A stretch of DNA of 64,000 bases from Catellatospora paridis (GCF_009720365.1 NZ_ML769313.1:358591-422590); one strand, 5' to 3'. Counted from the stretch's first letter, positions 17,100 through 26,558 are shown. Program-made: numbers and translations. Notes: generated by a model not told the origin, from the sequence alone.

Positions 17100-18296
17100 C
17101 TACGCCGTCACCCCGGCGACCGAGCCCGCGGCGGCCCGGTCCTTTGCGACGCGGTGGCGGCGGGTCGGGAGTCCGAGCATCGGGTTGGCCACGCCCCAGG
17201 CTGCGCCCTTGCAGATCATTTCCTTGTACGCGGCAGCGAGCCGCCCGGTCAGCACGGCCGACACGGCACGGTCGTCGGCGGTGACGTACTGGATCAGTCC
17301 TTCCTTGCGGCCCAGCGAGATGCACTGGTTGAAGTAGCGCAGGTGTGCGTCGGGGAGCTTGCCGCCGGTCAGGCGCGCGGCGATGGCGTCGGCGGCCTGC
17401 CATGCCATCGGGGTTCCCGAGGCGCACGACATCCGCAGCGGCTTGTCCCCGGCGCCCAACGCCATGGCCGCGTCGCCGACGGCGTACACGTCCGGGTGCG
17501 AGACCGAGCGCATGGTCCCGTCGACCACGATCTGGCCGGTGCCGGTGACCTCCAGGGCGGTCGCCTGCGCGATCGGGTGGACCGCGAAGCCGGTGGTCCA
17601 CACGGTGACGGCGGCCGGGATGGCCCGGCCGTCGGCGGTGGCGACGTGATCGGCGGCGACGGCGGTGACGGCGGCGTGCTCGTACGCGGTGATCCCGAGC
17701 TTGCCGAAGACCTTGCCGAGGTGCTCGCGGCCCTTGGGGGAGAGCCAGTCGCCGAGGCCGCCGCGGGCGGCGAGCGCGACGCTGAGGTCGGGGCGGGCCT
17801 CGGCGATCTCGGTCGCGGCCTCCAGGCCGGTGAGGCCGCCGCCGACGACGAGCACGGTCTGCCCGGCGTCGAGGCGGGCCAGGCGCTCCCGCAGCCGGAG
17901 TGCTCCGGGGCGGCCGGCGACCTCGTAGGCGTGCTCGGCGGTCCCGGGCACGCCCTGGGCGTTCCAGCCGCTGCCGAGGGCGTAGACGAGCGTGTCGTAG
18001 GCGAGTTCGTCGGCGCCGTTCGCGTCGGTGACCGCGACGGTCTTGCGCTCGACGTCGACGCCGGTGACCCTCGCGAGCCGCAGTTGGACGCCGGTGCCCG
18101 CGAACATCTCGGTGAAAGGCCGGGGCTTGAGGTCCTGACCGACCGCGAGCTGGTGCATGCGGACGCGTTCGACGAAGTCGGGCTCGGGGTTGACCAGGGT
18201 GATGGCGACGTCGTCGCGGTGCAGCCGCTTGGCGAGGCGGCCGGCGGCGATCGCGCCGGTGTATCCGGCGCCGAGGACGATGATGCGGTGCTGCAT
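17100..18296 (-). CDS. FAD-dependent NAD(P)H dehydrogenase (NDH-2-like), ECF41-associated
   Basis: A 398-residue flavoprotein. An FAD-binding Rossmann motif G-A-G-Y-T-G-A-I-A-A-G opens the protein (residues 8-18). A second dinucleotide motif, V-V-G-G-G-L-T-G-L-E-A-A-T, at about 152-164 binds NAD(P)H. D-V-Y-A-V-G-D-A-A near 280 is the conserved FAD/Asp segment. It resembles type II NADH dehydrogenases and sulfide:quinone-type reductases but lacks an obvious C-terminal membrane anchor. It sits 92 bp downstream of an ECF41 sigma factor gene on the same strand. Oxidoreductases in this position are the standard ECF41 targets, and a matching promoter is visible in the gap. Confidence 0.87.
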   Translation of the reverse strand: MQHRIIVLGAGYTGAIAAGRLAKRLHRDDVAITLVNPEPDFVERVRMHQLAVGQDLKPRPFTEMFAGTGVQLRLARVTGVDVERKTVAVTDANGADELAYDTLVYALGSGWNAQGVPGTAEHAYEVAGRPGALRLRERLARLDAGQTVLVVGGGLTGLEAATEIAEARPDLSVALAARGGLGDWLSPKGREHLGKVFGKLGITAYEHAAVTAVAADHVATADGRAIPAAVTVWTTGFAVHPIAQATALEVTGTGQIVVDGTMRSVSHPDVYAVGDAAMALGAGDKPLRMSCASGTPMAWQAADAIAARLTGGKLPDAHLRYFNQCISLGRKEGLIQYVTADDRAVSAVLTGRLAAAYKEMICKGAAWGVANPMLGLPTRRHRVAKDRAAAGSVAGVTA

Positions 18297-18331
18297 GTTC
18301 CTACTCCTGTCCTTCGCGGGTTCGCCTCTTG

Positions 18332-18358
18332 AACCGGGCGGCCCGCCGTTTCCTGACA
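18332..18358 (-). promoter_or_regulatory. candidate ECF41-type promoter of the dehydrogenase
   Basis: On the minus strand TGTCAGG (complement of 18352-18358), a 15-base spacer and CGGTT (complement of 18332-18336) resemble the published ECF41 consensus, TGTCACA at -35 and CGTC at -10. The -10 match is imperfect. It lies 36 bp upstream of the dehydrogenase start. Confidence 0.5.
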
Positions 18359-18388
18359 GGAAGCGGTGTGAAGCACCTCACGTGGCGG

Positions 18389-19333
18389 TCAGAACGCGTG
18401 GAAGAGGGGGCGGCCGTGGTCGGCGGCCGCCCACTGCGTGGTCGCGCGTGCCAGCTTGTCAGGGTTGACCTGGTTGCGGAACGCGGCGATGCCGTCGGCG
18501 GTGACCTCCAGGCACATGATGCCGACGACCCGGCCGTCCAGCACGGCCACGACGGCGGGGTCGCCGTTGGCGGTCCACGCGTGGACCTCGGGCGTGCCGC
18601 CGACCAGGGCGCGTTTGGCCGCGCCGGGTTTGAACAGGCCCCACAGGAACTTCGCGACCGCGACCGCCCCCTCGAACGCCTTGGCGCGGGCGGGGACCTT
18701 GCCGCCGCCGTCGCCGATCGCGACGGCGTCCGCGGTGAGCAGGCGTACGAGCGGCTCGGTCCGGCCGCTGGCCGCGGCCGCCAGGAACTCCTCGACGATC
18801 CGCCGGGCGGCGGCCCCGTCGATCTCCGTGCGGGCCTTGCCGTTCGCGACGTGCTGCTTGGCGCGGTGGAAGATCTGCTGGCTGCCGGCCTCGGTGAGGT
18901 CGAGGATCTCGGCGATCTCCCGGTGCGGGTAGTCGAACGCCTCCCGCAGCACGTACACCGCGCGCTCGTTGGGGGACAGGCGCTCCATGAGGGTGAGGAC
19001 CGCGTACGAGACCGACTCGCGCTGCTCGGCCGTGTCGGCGGGGCCGAGCATCGGGTCGCCGCCGAGCAGCGGCTCGGGCAGCCACTCGCCCACGTAGGAC
19101 TCGCGGCGCGCCCGCGCGGAGGTGAGCTGGTTGAGGCACAGGTTGGTGAGGACTCTCGTCAGCCAGGCCTCGGGGACCTCGATGCGGTCGACGTCGGTGG
19201 CCTGCCAGCGCAGGAACGTCTCCTGCACGGCGTCCTCCGCCTCCGCGGCGGAGCCGAGCAGGCGGTAGGCCACGGCCTCCAGGCGGGGTCTGGAGGCCTC
19301 GAACCGGTCGACGTCTTCCGCGGTCAACGGCAT
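18389..19333 (-). CDS. ECF41-group RNA polymerase sigma factor (SigJ-like)
   Basis: A 314-residue sigma factor. Region 2 (residues about 10-75, A-E-D-A-V-Q-E-T-F-L-R-W) and region 4 (about 110-165, H-R-E-I-A-E-I-L-D-L) are followed by a SnoaL-like C-terminal domain. All three ECF41 hallmarks are present: W-L-P-E-P between regions 2 and 4, D-G-G-G-K near 215 and N-P-D-K-L near 292. In this group the C-terminal domain acts as a built-in anti-sigma switch, so no separate anti-sigma gene is needed. It probably drives the downstream flavoprotein gene. Inducing signal unknown. Confidence 0.94.
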   Translation of the reverse strand: MPLTAEDVDRFEASRPRLEAVAYRLLGSAAEAEDAVQETFLRWQATDVDRIEVPEAWLTRVLTNLCLNQLTSARARRESYVGEWLPEPLLGGDPMLGPADTAEQRESVSYAVLTLMERLSPNERAVYVLREAFDYPHREIAEILDLTEAGSQQIFHRAKQHVANGKARTEIDGAAARRIVEEFLAAAASGRTEPLVRLLTADAVAIGDGGGKVPARAKAFEGAVAVAKFLWGLFKPGAAKRALVGGTPEVHAWTANGDPAVVAVLDGRVVGIMCLEVTADGIAAFRNQVNPDKLARATTQWAAADHGRPLFHAF

Positions 19334-19401
19334 GGCCCGATCCTAGCCAGCGGCACGATGCGGCCGCCACGACGGGCACGGGCGGACCTGTCCGCCTCGC
19401 T

Positions 19402-20379
19402 TCAGAGCCAGCCGTGGCGGGCGGCGTGGTAGGCCAGGCCGGGGCGGGTGTCGACGCGGGCCAGCGCCATGAGCCGGTCGAGTCGGCGTTGGACGGTGCG
19501 GCGGCTGACGCCGAGCTGGGAGGCGATGGCCTTGTCGGGCAGGCCGCCGATCATCAGGGACAGCACGTACAGCTCGGCGTCGTCGGGGGCGTCGGGGGTC
19601 GCGGTGTCGGTCTCGCCGGGGGCGTGGACCGGGGTGGCCATGGCCCAGTAGGCGTCGAACAGCGCGGTGAGGGCGTTGAGCAGCTCGCTGGGGCCGATCA
19701 CGGCGGCGGTGGTCTCGCCGGCGCCCGTCTCGCGGACCAGCGGGCAGATCGCGGTGGTGCGGTCGGCGATGGCGACCCGGATCGGCAGGCTCGGCAGGAT
19801 CCGCGCCTGCTGCCCGAGCCGCACGCCGGCCAGCGCGTTGTCCAGGACGCCGGGGGACTGCAGGAACTCGCGGTCGTAGATCACCTGGTAGCGCACCCCT
19901 CGACGCAGCGCGTCCAGTTCGGCGGTGTTCTCGCCGCTGGGCAGCGCCACCGGGTTGGACCGGCAGAACCAGAGCATCTCCTCGCGGGCGCCGTCCTGCA
20001 ACTGCTGCAACCGGTCGCGCAGCGCGCCGCCGCCGATGATCACCTCGACCAGGTGGTCGGCTTCCAACCGGCGCACCCCGGTCCGGTACTCGTCGTTCAG
20101 CTCGGCGACCAGCTGCCGGGCCCGTTCCAGGGCCTCGTGGCGGCGCAGCAGCAGGTTGCCGAGGGCGACGTCGGGCGGCAGGGGCCGGAACACGGCGTCC
20201 TCGCCGGGCTGCGCAGCAGCCAGGCCCCGGGCCTGTAGTGCGTGCAGCACCCGGGTCGCCTCGGCGAACGACAGGGTGGTGAGCGCGGCGAGTTCGTCGG
20301 GCCGGGCCCGGTCCAGTTTCACCAGGATGCGGTAGGCGTGTTCTTCCAGCGCGGGGAGCAACTCCAGCTCGTCAGGCAT
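19402..20379 (-). CDS. TrmB/LuxR-type regulator with two HTH domains
   Basis: A 325-residue regulator. The N-terminal 70 residues form a TrmB-like winged helix (A-Y-R-I-L-V-K-L, then E-A-T-R-V-L-H-A-L-Q-A-R-G-L). The central 170 residues are a PLD-like or sensory domain with R-Y-Q-V-I-Y-D-R-E. The last 60 residues are a LuxR-type HTH (A-S-Q-L-G-V-S-R-R-T-V-Q-R-R-L-D-R-L). I chose the ATG at 20379, with GGAGGT ten bases upstream; a GTG at 20391 would overlap that site. This architecture is common in Streptomyces and relatives, often as a cluster or morphology regulator. Target unknown. Confidence 0.78.
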   Translation of the reverse strand: MPDELELLPALEEHAYRILVKLDRARPDELAALTTLSFAEATRVLHALQARGLAAAQPGEDAVFRPLPPDVALGNLLLRRHEALERARQLVAELNDEYRTGVRRLEADHLVEVIIGGGALRDRLQQLQDGAREEMLWFCRSNPVALPSGENTAELDALRRGVRYQVIYDREFLQSPGVLDNALAGVRLGQQARILPSLPIRVAIADRTTAICPLVRETGAGETTAAVIGPSELLNALTALFDAYWAMATPVHAPGETDTATPDAPDDAELYVLSLMIGGLPDKAIASQLGVSRRTVQRRLDRLMALARVDTRPGLAYHAARHGWL

Positions 20380-20576
20380 CGTGCGGGGCACCTCCGTTGT
20401 GCGGATCTTGCGGGTGGACCACCGTTACTGACCTTCGCGGGCGGCTCGCGGTTCCCTTACCCGAATCCGGACTTTCGGTGTGTTCCGGAACCGGGCGGCG
20501 GTCCAGGCATGGCATGCGCCGCGGGCGGGCAATACCCGGTGGTGTCGCGACGACGGGACGGCCGGTCCAGACTCGG

Positions 20577-20730
20577 GCCAACGAGGCGGTGCAGCACAAG
20601 CTGAACGTGATCGCCGACGGGCTGGCCGACCTGATGGAGGCCCACAGCGAGGACAAGGAGCAGCTGGGTCCAGGACATGGTGGAGCTGCGCGACGGGGTC
20701 GGCCTGGAGCACCGGGAGGGCACCCGCTGA
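20577..20730 (+). pseudogene. frameshifted C-terminal remnant of a small helical/membrane protein
   Basis: Two frames read as one protein end. N-E-A-V-Q-H-K-L-N-V-I-A-D-G-L-A-D-L-M-E is in one frame. After a shift of one base near 20667, V-Q-D-M-V-E-L-R-D-G-V-G-L-E then a stop follows in the next. This resembles the C-terminal cytoplasmic helices of actinobacterial low-affinity iron permease-like or similar small membrane proteins. The upstream membrane part is not recognisable. The identification of the parent family is tentative. Confidence 0.45.
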
Positions 20731-20733
20731 CGG

Positions 20734-21635
20734 TCAGGACCGCTCGCGGCGGGTCCAGGCCAGCAGCCCGTCCACCGGCCAGGTGTTGACCACCCGGTCC
20801 ACCGGCACGCCGCACCGCGCGGCCCGCTCGCAGCCGAAGCGCAGCCAGTCCAGCTGGACGCCGTAGTGGGCGTCGGAGTCGATGGCGAACAGGCAACCCG
20901 CCTCGACGGCCAGCCGCAGCAGCCGCTTGGGCGGGTCCAGCCGGTCCGGCCGGGAGTTGATCTCGACGGCGACGCCGCGGTCCGCGCACGCGGCGAAGAC
21001 GACCTCGGCGTCGAAGGCGCTCTCCGGCCTGGTCTCGGTGGCGGTGCCGCCGCCGGCGCGCCGCAGCACACGGCCGGTGCAGTGGCCCAGGATGTCGGTG
21101 TGCGGGTCGGCGACGGCGGCGAGCATCCGCGGGGTCATCACCTCGGTCGGCGCGCGCAGCTTGCTGTGCACGCTGGCCACCACGACGTCGAGGCGGCCGA
21201 GCAGCTCGTCGGTCTGGTCCAGCGACCCGTCGTCGAGGATGTCGACCTCGATGCCGGACAGCAGGCGGAAGCCGTCGCCGTAACCGGCGTTGAGGCGTTC
21301 GACCTCGGCCAGTTGCTGCTCCAGGCGCTGTGCGGTGAGGCCGCGGGCGACGGTGAGGCGGGGCGGCGCAGATAGACGGGTTCCTCCCCGGCCAGGGACT
21401 CGGCCACGCAGCGGGCGGTCACCTCGCCCAGGCCGGGCAGCTTGGCCAGGGTGCCCTGGGCAGCGCGGTCGGCCAGTTCGGCCGGGTCGGTGCCGGCGAC
21501 GGTCTGCGCGGCGCGGCGAAAAGCCCGGATGCGGTAGCCGGCCTCCCCAGCGCGCTCCAGCTCGACGGCGATGGCCAGCAGGTCGGCGGCGGCGTCCCGG
21601 GTCACCCCCGAGTTGTACCCCGTCGTATCGGACAT
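20734..21635 (-). pseudogene. PHP-domain / PolX-like protein with internal deletion
   Basis: The N-terminal part in one frame is a helix-hairpin-helix region (G-Y-R-I-R-A-F-R-R-A-A, then L-A-K-L-P-G-L-G). The C-terminal part in another frame is the second half of a PHP phosphoesterase (V-V-V-A-S-V-H-S-K-L, H-T-D-I-L-G-H, V-E-I-N-S-R-P-D-R-L-D-P, A-I-D-S-D-A-H). They join at about 21361. The segment normally in between, with the first PHP metal motif (D-L-H-x-H-S-D-W-S-D-G), is missing, and the reading frame changes at the junction. In intact homologues the HhH module is followed by about 100 residues before the R-L-T-V-A-x-G-L segment seen here. Almost certainly non-functional, or reduced to fragments. 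Confidence 0.8.
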
Positions 21636-21782
21636 GTCACATCCTTGCGGCCCGCTGAGCGTACGCAATCAAGATCATGGAACGCTGCCCGGCTCGGTCC
21701 TGGCTAACATTGCTGATCCTCGCTGGCCCCAGCGGGGCAGGCCGCACCGCCGCGGCCTCGTGCCACCCCGAATGAGGTAGTC

Positions 21783-22310
21783 GTGACCGCAGGCCTGGCC
21801 CCCGTCATCGCCGCCACCACCCACTGGCTGACCCGGGCGTACCCCTCCGACGGCGGGCCTGCCCAGGCGGCCCGCCTGCTCGCGCAGGCGCGCCAGGCCG
21901 CCACCGTGGCCGCCTGGCTGCGCTACCCGACGTCGGTGGATGCCGGGCTGCTGGCGATGGTCGGCACGGGCGGCTCCGGCGGGCTGGACCGGGTCATGCG
22001 CCGGGACGAGCACGTCGAGGACGACGCCAACGACCGCATCTGGCGGGGCTGGGTCGACGAGGTCGTCGCCAGCTGGGCGTCCTGCCTGCTGTCCGACCCG
22101 CGCCTGGCCGCCGACGCGGTCGCCGCGACCGCCGACTGCGAGCACGCCGAGGCCGGTCCGCGGGACTTCGGCCGCCTCACCGCGCCCGACGCCGAGGACA
22201 GCCGCGCCGCCGCCCTGCTGCGCCACCCGGACCTGGTCGCCCCCGTCGCGAACATGCACCGCGCGAACCTGATCGAGCGCCTGCGCCTCGACCCGGTCGA
22301 GGTCGGCTGA
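21783..22310 (+). CDS. conserved hypothetical protein
   Basis: A 175-residue soluble protein rich in Ala, Asp and Arg, mostly predicted helix. I do not recognise a family. Conserved-looking features are A-T-T-H-W-L-T-R-A-Y near the start, a central D-D-A-N-D-R-I-W-R-G-W-V-D segment, and a C-terminal N-M-H-R-A-N-L-I-E-R-L. GTG 21783 follows a short intergenic gap. Codon usage is typical of real genes here. No partner in the immediate context explains it. Confidence 0.55.
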   Translation: MTAGLAPVIAATTHWLTRAYPSDGGPAQAARLLAQARQAATVAAWLRYPTSVDAGLLAMVGTGGSGGLDRVMRRDEHVEDDANDRIWRGWVDEVVASWASCLLSDPRLAADAVAATADCEHAEAGPRDFGRLTAPDAEDSRAAALLRHPDLVAPVANMHRANLIERLRLDPVEVG

Positions 22311-22430
22311 CCGCCGGCTCCATGAGTCGGGATGCCTGGCTGCTGCCGCGGCGTGGTGGACCGACCCGGTGATCGCCCGGACGCGGGCGGTGTGTCCTTG
22401 GCGATCGCTCGGTGTCCGTACCATCGCCTC

Positions 22431-23450
22431 ATGGATGCGCGGACTGCGGAATCATTGCGGGATTACGCCGAACGCGCGACGCGGGAACTGATGGGCCTCG
22501 GCGGCAAGGCGGCGCTGGCCGACCTCGATCGGCGCTATGACGCGGTGCGGGCCGCCATACGCTGGTTCCTCGACGAGGGTCGCACGGACGAGGCCCTTCG
22601 GCTCGGATCGTCACTGGCTCCGTTCTGGATGGCGAACAAGCTTCTCGCCGACGGATCGGCGTGCCTTGAGGAGGCGCTCGCGGCCCCGGGAGGTATCGCC
22701 GCCGTGCGTGGCCGGGCCTACTTCGAGCAAGGTCTGCTGGTCTTCTGGGCGGGCGATGACGGCCAAGCGGCGTCGCTTCATCGCCAGGCGCTGACGATCG
22801 GGCGGGACGCGGGCGACGCGAACGTCACCGCCCTGGCCCTGACCGGCCTGGCGAGGATCGCATTGCGCTCGGATGTCGACGAAGCCCGCCGGTTGTGTCG
22901 CGAGGCGCTCGCCGTCAGCGACGGTGCGGAGGATCGCACCGGCCGATCGGGCGCCCTGCATGTCATGGGAGTCGCCGCGCAGATGGCAGGCGACTTCGCG
23001 GCGGCGCGCACACTCATGAACGAGCGGATCGCCCTGGCCAGACAGGCCGGAAACCTGGCGGCCGTCAGCGCAGAGTGCAGCAACCTCAGCATGGTGGAGC
23101 GCCAGCTCGGCAACCTCGAGGTGGCGCAAGGGCTGGCACACGAGGCCCTGGAGATCACCTACAGGCGCGGCGACGACTGGGCCATGCCGTACAACGTCAA
23201 TGGTCTGGCGGCGATAGCCACCGACCGGGGGGAGTTCGAGCGCGCGGCGACCCTGCTGGGAGCCGCCGAGTCCATGATGGAAGCCGCCGGCGCGCAGTGG
23301 CCTCCCGACGAACGACCACACTACGACCGGATGCTCGTCGTATTGCCGGCCGAGATGGGCGCAGCACCCTTCAAGAAGGCCCGCGCCACGGGCCGGGGCA
23401 TGGCGCCGGGCAGCGCGGTGGCCTTCGCTTTCGGAACCGCAGGCGCGTGA
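22431..23450 (+). CDS. TPR-repeat protein (C-terminal part of a LuxR/AfsR-type regulator)
   Basis: A 339-residue protein made mostly of tetratricopeptide-like helical pairs: R-R-Y-D-A-V-R-A-A-I-R-W-F-L, E-A-L-R-L-G, Q-A-A-S-L-H-R-Q-A-L, A-R-T-L-M-N-E-R-I-A-L-A, then A-A-T-L-L-G-A-A-E. This is the pattern of the helical C-terminal part of large signal-transduction ATPases (AfsR/LuxR/STAND type), where the E-A-L-R-L-G helix follows an ATPase. Here the ATPase and DNA-binding parts are absent, so it is either a stand-alone scaffold or a truncated relative. The start is placed at ATG 22431; the upstream extension is poor in codon character. Confidence 0.65.
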   Translation: MDARTAESLRDYAERATRELMGLGGKAALADLDRRYDAVRAAIRWFLDEGRTDEALRLGSSLAPFWMANKLLADGSACLEEALAAPGGIAAVRGRAYFEQGLLVFWAGDDGQAASLHRQALTIGRDAGDANVTALALTGLARIALRSDVDEARRLCREALAVSDGAEDRTGRSGALHVMGVAAQMAGDFAAARTLMNERIALARQAGNLAAVSAECSNLSMVERQLGNLEVAQGLAHEALEITYRRGDDWAMPYNVNGLAAIATDRGEFERAATLLGAAESMMEAAGAQWPPDERPHYDRMLVVLPAEMGAAPFKKARATGRGMAPGSAVAFAFGTAGA

Positions 23451-23471
23451 GGCGACTCGTCGGCTCGATCA

Positions 23472-23497
23472 GTTTGACATGTTTCAACCTGGGGTAC
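23472..23497 (+). promoter_or_regulatory. candidate SigB/SigF-type stress promoter
   Basis: GTTT (23472-23475), a 16-base spacer and GGGTAC (23492-23497) match the general-stress sigma consensus G-T-T-T-N14-16-GGGTA of actinobacteria. It lies about 100 bp upstream of the small membrane protein gene. Confidence 0.5.
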
Positions 23498-23599
23498 CCG
23501 GAATGTCATGCGGGCTCGGTCGGCCAGATTTGATCGACCTGGTTCGCCAACCGGAGTCGGGCCCAACCGGGGCCGGCAGGTCACCCGAGGGAGCAAGAG

Positions 23600-23743
23600 A
23601 TGGCCACGCTGCTGTGGATTCTCGCGGTCGTGCTAGTGGTCGCGGGTATCTTCGCCCTGATTCGCAGGGAGATCCTCTGGGGCATCGTGCTGATCGTCGT
23701 CGGCCTGCTGGTAGGCCCCGGAGGCGTCAGCATCTTCACGTGA
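23600..23743 (+). CDS. GPGG-motif small membrane protein
   Basis: A 47-residue protein too short for usual gene calling. Residues 3-22 and 25-38 are two hydrophobic helices joined by R-R-E-I-L-W-G. The C-terminus is V-G-P-G-G-V-S-I-F-T. The G-P-G-G-V-S-x-F ending is a hallmark of a small two-helix membrane protein family widespread in actinomycetes, whose function I do not know. A GAGGGAG site lies upstream of ATG 23600. The upstream SigB/SigF-like promoter suggests expression under osmotic or stationary-phase stress (inference). Confidence 0.8.
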   Translation: MATLLWILAVVLVVAGIFALIRREILWGIVLIVVGLLVGPGGVSIFT

Positions 23744-23834
23744 TCCCGTTCCGCTCGAATCGGACCATTTAATGGCGTTTAGCCCGATCTGAGCGGGGAA
23801 TGCGGTGTGAGCACGGAAAGCCACGTGGAGCTGT

Positions 23835-25037
23835 TCAGTCGACGGCATGGGCGCGCAGCTGCTCCATGACGGCCGGGGCAGGCCAGTCGCCGACCTGGTA
23901 GCGAGCCGGCGCGAGCAGCGGCTCGGGCGTCAGCTCGACGAGCCGGGCGACCTCGCGCCACGGCACGCGGCCCCAGGCCTCGCCGTCGCGGACGAAGGAG
24001 ATGAAGTCGGCCTCCGGCAGCAGCGAGGTGATGCCGTCGGTCCAGGTGGTGACGGTGATCGCGGGCTCGTCGGGGCGGGCCGCGGCGATGAGTGCGGCAA
24101 CGAACACGTCGATGTCGTGCTCGGCGTACTGGGCGGACAGCCAGCGGGTCTGCGCGCCGTACTCGTTGTGGGCGAGCACGACCGCAGCCCGTCGTGCGGG
24201 CACGTGGTCGGGGTGGCCGGGCGGCGGCGCGTACGAGGTGACCCGGCCGCGCTCGTCGGCGATGTAGCCGACCGGCGAGATCCCGCGGGTCGCCTCGTTG
24301 AACTCGTTCTCGATGAGGGAGAACAGGCCCGGCATGCCGCCCTCGCCGATCGGGCACAGCAGCACCGTGTTGACGTCGGGCACGAACGCGACGACCTGGG
24401 CCTGCATCGCCTCGCTGATCCCGGCGAGCCAGCCGGGCGCCAGCAGTAGCGAGGTGAAGTAGCCGTCACCGGTGTCGACCATGCGGATCAGCGCGCCGGC
24501 GTCCGGCCAGGCGCGGCTCAGCGAGCGCTCGGCGATGCGCTGCAGGTTCTCGCGGGCCGCGGCGAAGACCTCGTCGGCGGTGACCTTCCAGTCGTCGAGC
24601 CGGGGCGGGGTCACGTAGGCCATGGACTCGGGACGGTCGACGACGACCAGCTCGCGCAGGTGCGGCAGGGCCGCTCGGGACAGCGGCGGCACCATGCCCA
24701 TCGGGCCGCCCTGCCCGAAGGTCGCCGCGCGCAGCACCGGCCGCAGCCGCGGGCGCACCTGCTCCCAGGTCTCGTCCTCGTGCGGGGTCATGATGATGCG
24801 CACGAGCTGGGTGATCCGGGCGTGCCGGGCGGACGCCCCGGCGCCCTCGCACTCGGCGAAGACGTTCGCAAGGTAGATCCACACCGGGCCGGTGGCGGCG
24901 TCACGCCAGGCCGCGATGGCGAACCTGCCCGCGTCGTAGCTCGCCCGCCGGACCCCCGGAGCCTGCCGGGTGATCCTGAGCGCCTCGGCCGCGAACCTGT
25001 CCCGGGGCGATCCGAACAACCTTCCCAGCAATCCCAT
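23835..25037 (-). CDS. DUF1444-like (YtpQ-type) conserved protein
   Basis: A 400-residue cytoplasmic protein of unknown function. M-A-Y-V-T-P-P-R-L-D-D-W near residue 155 is followed by V-F-A-A-A-R-E-N-L-Q-R-I. A later L-C-P-I-G-E-G-G and I-S-P-V-G-Y-I complete the resemblance to YtpQ/DUF1444, whose members have a similar V-x-E-x-x-L-x-x-A-x-x-N-L segment. The start is set at ATG 25037 (M-G-L-L-G-R-L-F-G); a TTG nine bases earlier is less likely. It lies 47 bp downstream of the TMEM175-like gene on the same strand, so cotranscription is possible. Family assignment is tentative. Confidence 0.6.
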   Translation of the reverse strand: MGLLGRLFGSPRDRFAAEALRITRQAPGVRRASYDAGRFAIAAWRDAATGPVWIYLANVFAECEGAGASARHARITQLVRIIMTPHEDETWEQVRPRLRPVLRAATFGQGGPMGMVPPLSRAALPHLRELVVVDRPESMAYVTPPRLDDWKVTADEVFAAARENLQRIAERSLSRAWPDAGALIRMVDTGDGYFTSLLLAPGWLAGISEAMQAQVVAFVPDVNTVLLCPIGEGGMPGLFSLIENEFNEATRGISPVGYIADERGRVTSYAPPPGHPDHVPARRAAVVLAHNEYGAQTRWLSAQYAEHDIDVFVAALIAAARPDEPAITVTTWTDGITSLLPEADFISFVRDGEAWGRVPWREVARLVELTPEPLLAPARYQVGDWPAPAVMEQLRAHAVD

Positions 25038-25084
25038 GGCGGCCAACGTAGTGGATGGCCGTCGGCCGCGTGGGGTCGGCCAGG

Positions 25085-25762
<678 letters not shown>

Positions 25763-25799
25763 CGCGCTACCGCCCTTCTTGCCGCTGTCGCCGGGTGGA

Positions 25800-25833
25800 G
25801 GGGGTGAGGCCTCGGGGAGGGAACCTCACCCCC
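25800..25833 (-). terminator. hairpin terminator after the alpha/beta hydrolase gene
   Basis: A perfect 10-bp stem, GGGGGTGAGG (25800-25809) with CCTCACCCCC (25824-25833), lies just beyond the hydrolase stop on the minus strand. Confidence 0.75.
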
Positions 25834-25841
25834 GGATCGGG

Positions 25842-26558
25842 TTACGCCGCGTCCACGGCCTCGATGATCGACGCCGTCACGGCGTCGGGCTGGGAGACGC
25901 TGATCGCGTGGGACGCACCGGGAACCTCCCGGATGCCCTTGGCGCCCGCCCGGTTCGCCATGAAGTGCTGCAGGGCGGCCGGGATGCACAGGTCGGCGTC
26001 GCTGAAGACGAACCACGGCGGGATCGACGACCATGCGGGCGCGTCCGTCGGCAGCCCCGTGGTGAGGGCGATCTCCGTGACGGGGCGCTGCGTCGCGCAC
26101 ATGACGGCGGCCCGCGCGGGCGCCACGTCGGCGGCGAACTGGTGGTGGAAGGCGTCGGGTCGGATGGCGAGCTCCTGGCCGCCGGACGCGACCGGGTAGG
26201 CGGTCAGCGCCTGGCCGAGGGTGCTGCCCGGGAACCTGGTCGACAGCTCGAACGCGGACTCGCCCGTGTCGGGCGCGAAGGCGCACACGTAGACCAGGCC
26301 GGCGACCTTGTCGTTGCGGGAGGCGGCCTCGGTGATGACCATGCCACCGTACGAGTGGCCGACGAGCACCACCGGCCCGTCGATAGTCGCGATCACGTCG
26401 CGGACGTAGGCGGCGTCGCCCGACACGCTGCGCAGCGGGTTGGCGATCGCGACGACGTCGATCGAGCGTTCCTGCAACCGCTGGACCACCCCGGCCCAGC
26501 TCGCGGACTCGGCGAAGGCGCCGTGCACGAGGACGACCGTCGGCTTGTGGTCGGTCAT
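25842..26558 (-). CDS. alpha/beta hydrolase
   Basis: A 238-residue serine hydrolase of the small esterase/AB hydrolase 6 type. H-G-A-F (residues 12-15) is the oxyanion segment. G-H-S-Y-G-G near 70 holds the nucleophilic Ser. A late Asp (F-S-D-A-D) and G-A-S-H-A-I-S near 220 provide the rest of the triad. It is full length with no lid insert. Proteins of this type act on esters or lactones; no context narrows the substrate. Preceded by a divergent gene for a secreted protein across a 280-bp gap. Confidence 0.88.
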   Translation of the reverse strand: MTDHKPTVVLVHGAFAESASWAGVVQRLQERSIDVVAIANPLRSVSGDAAYVRDVIATIDGPVVLVGHSYGGMVITEAASRNDKVAGLVYVCAFAPDTGESAFELSTRFPGSTLGQALTAYPVASGGQELAIRPDAFHHQFAADVAPARAAVMCATQRPVTEIALTTGLPTDAPAWSSIPPWFVFSDADLCIPAALQHFMANRAGAKGIREVPGASHAISVSQPDAVTASIIEAVDAA

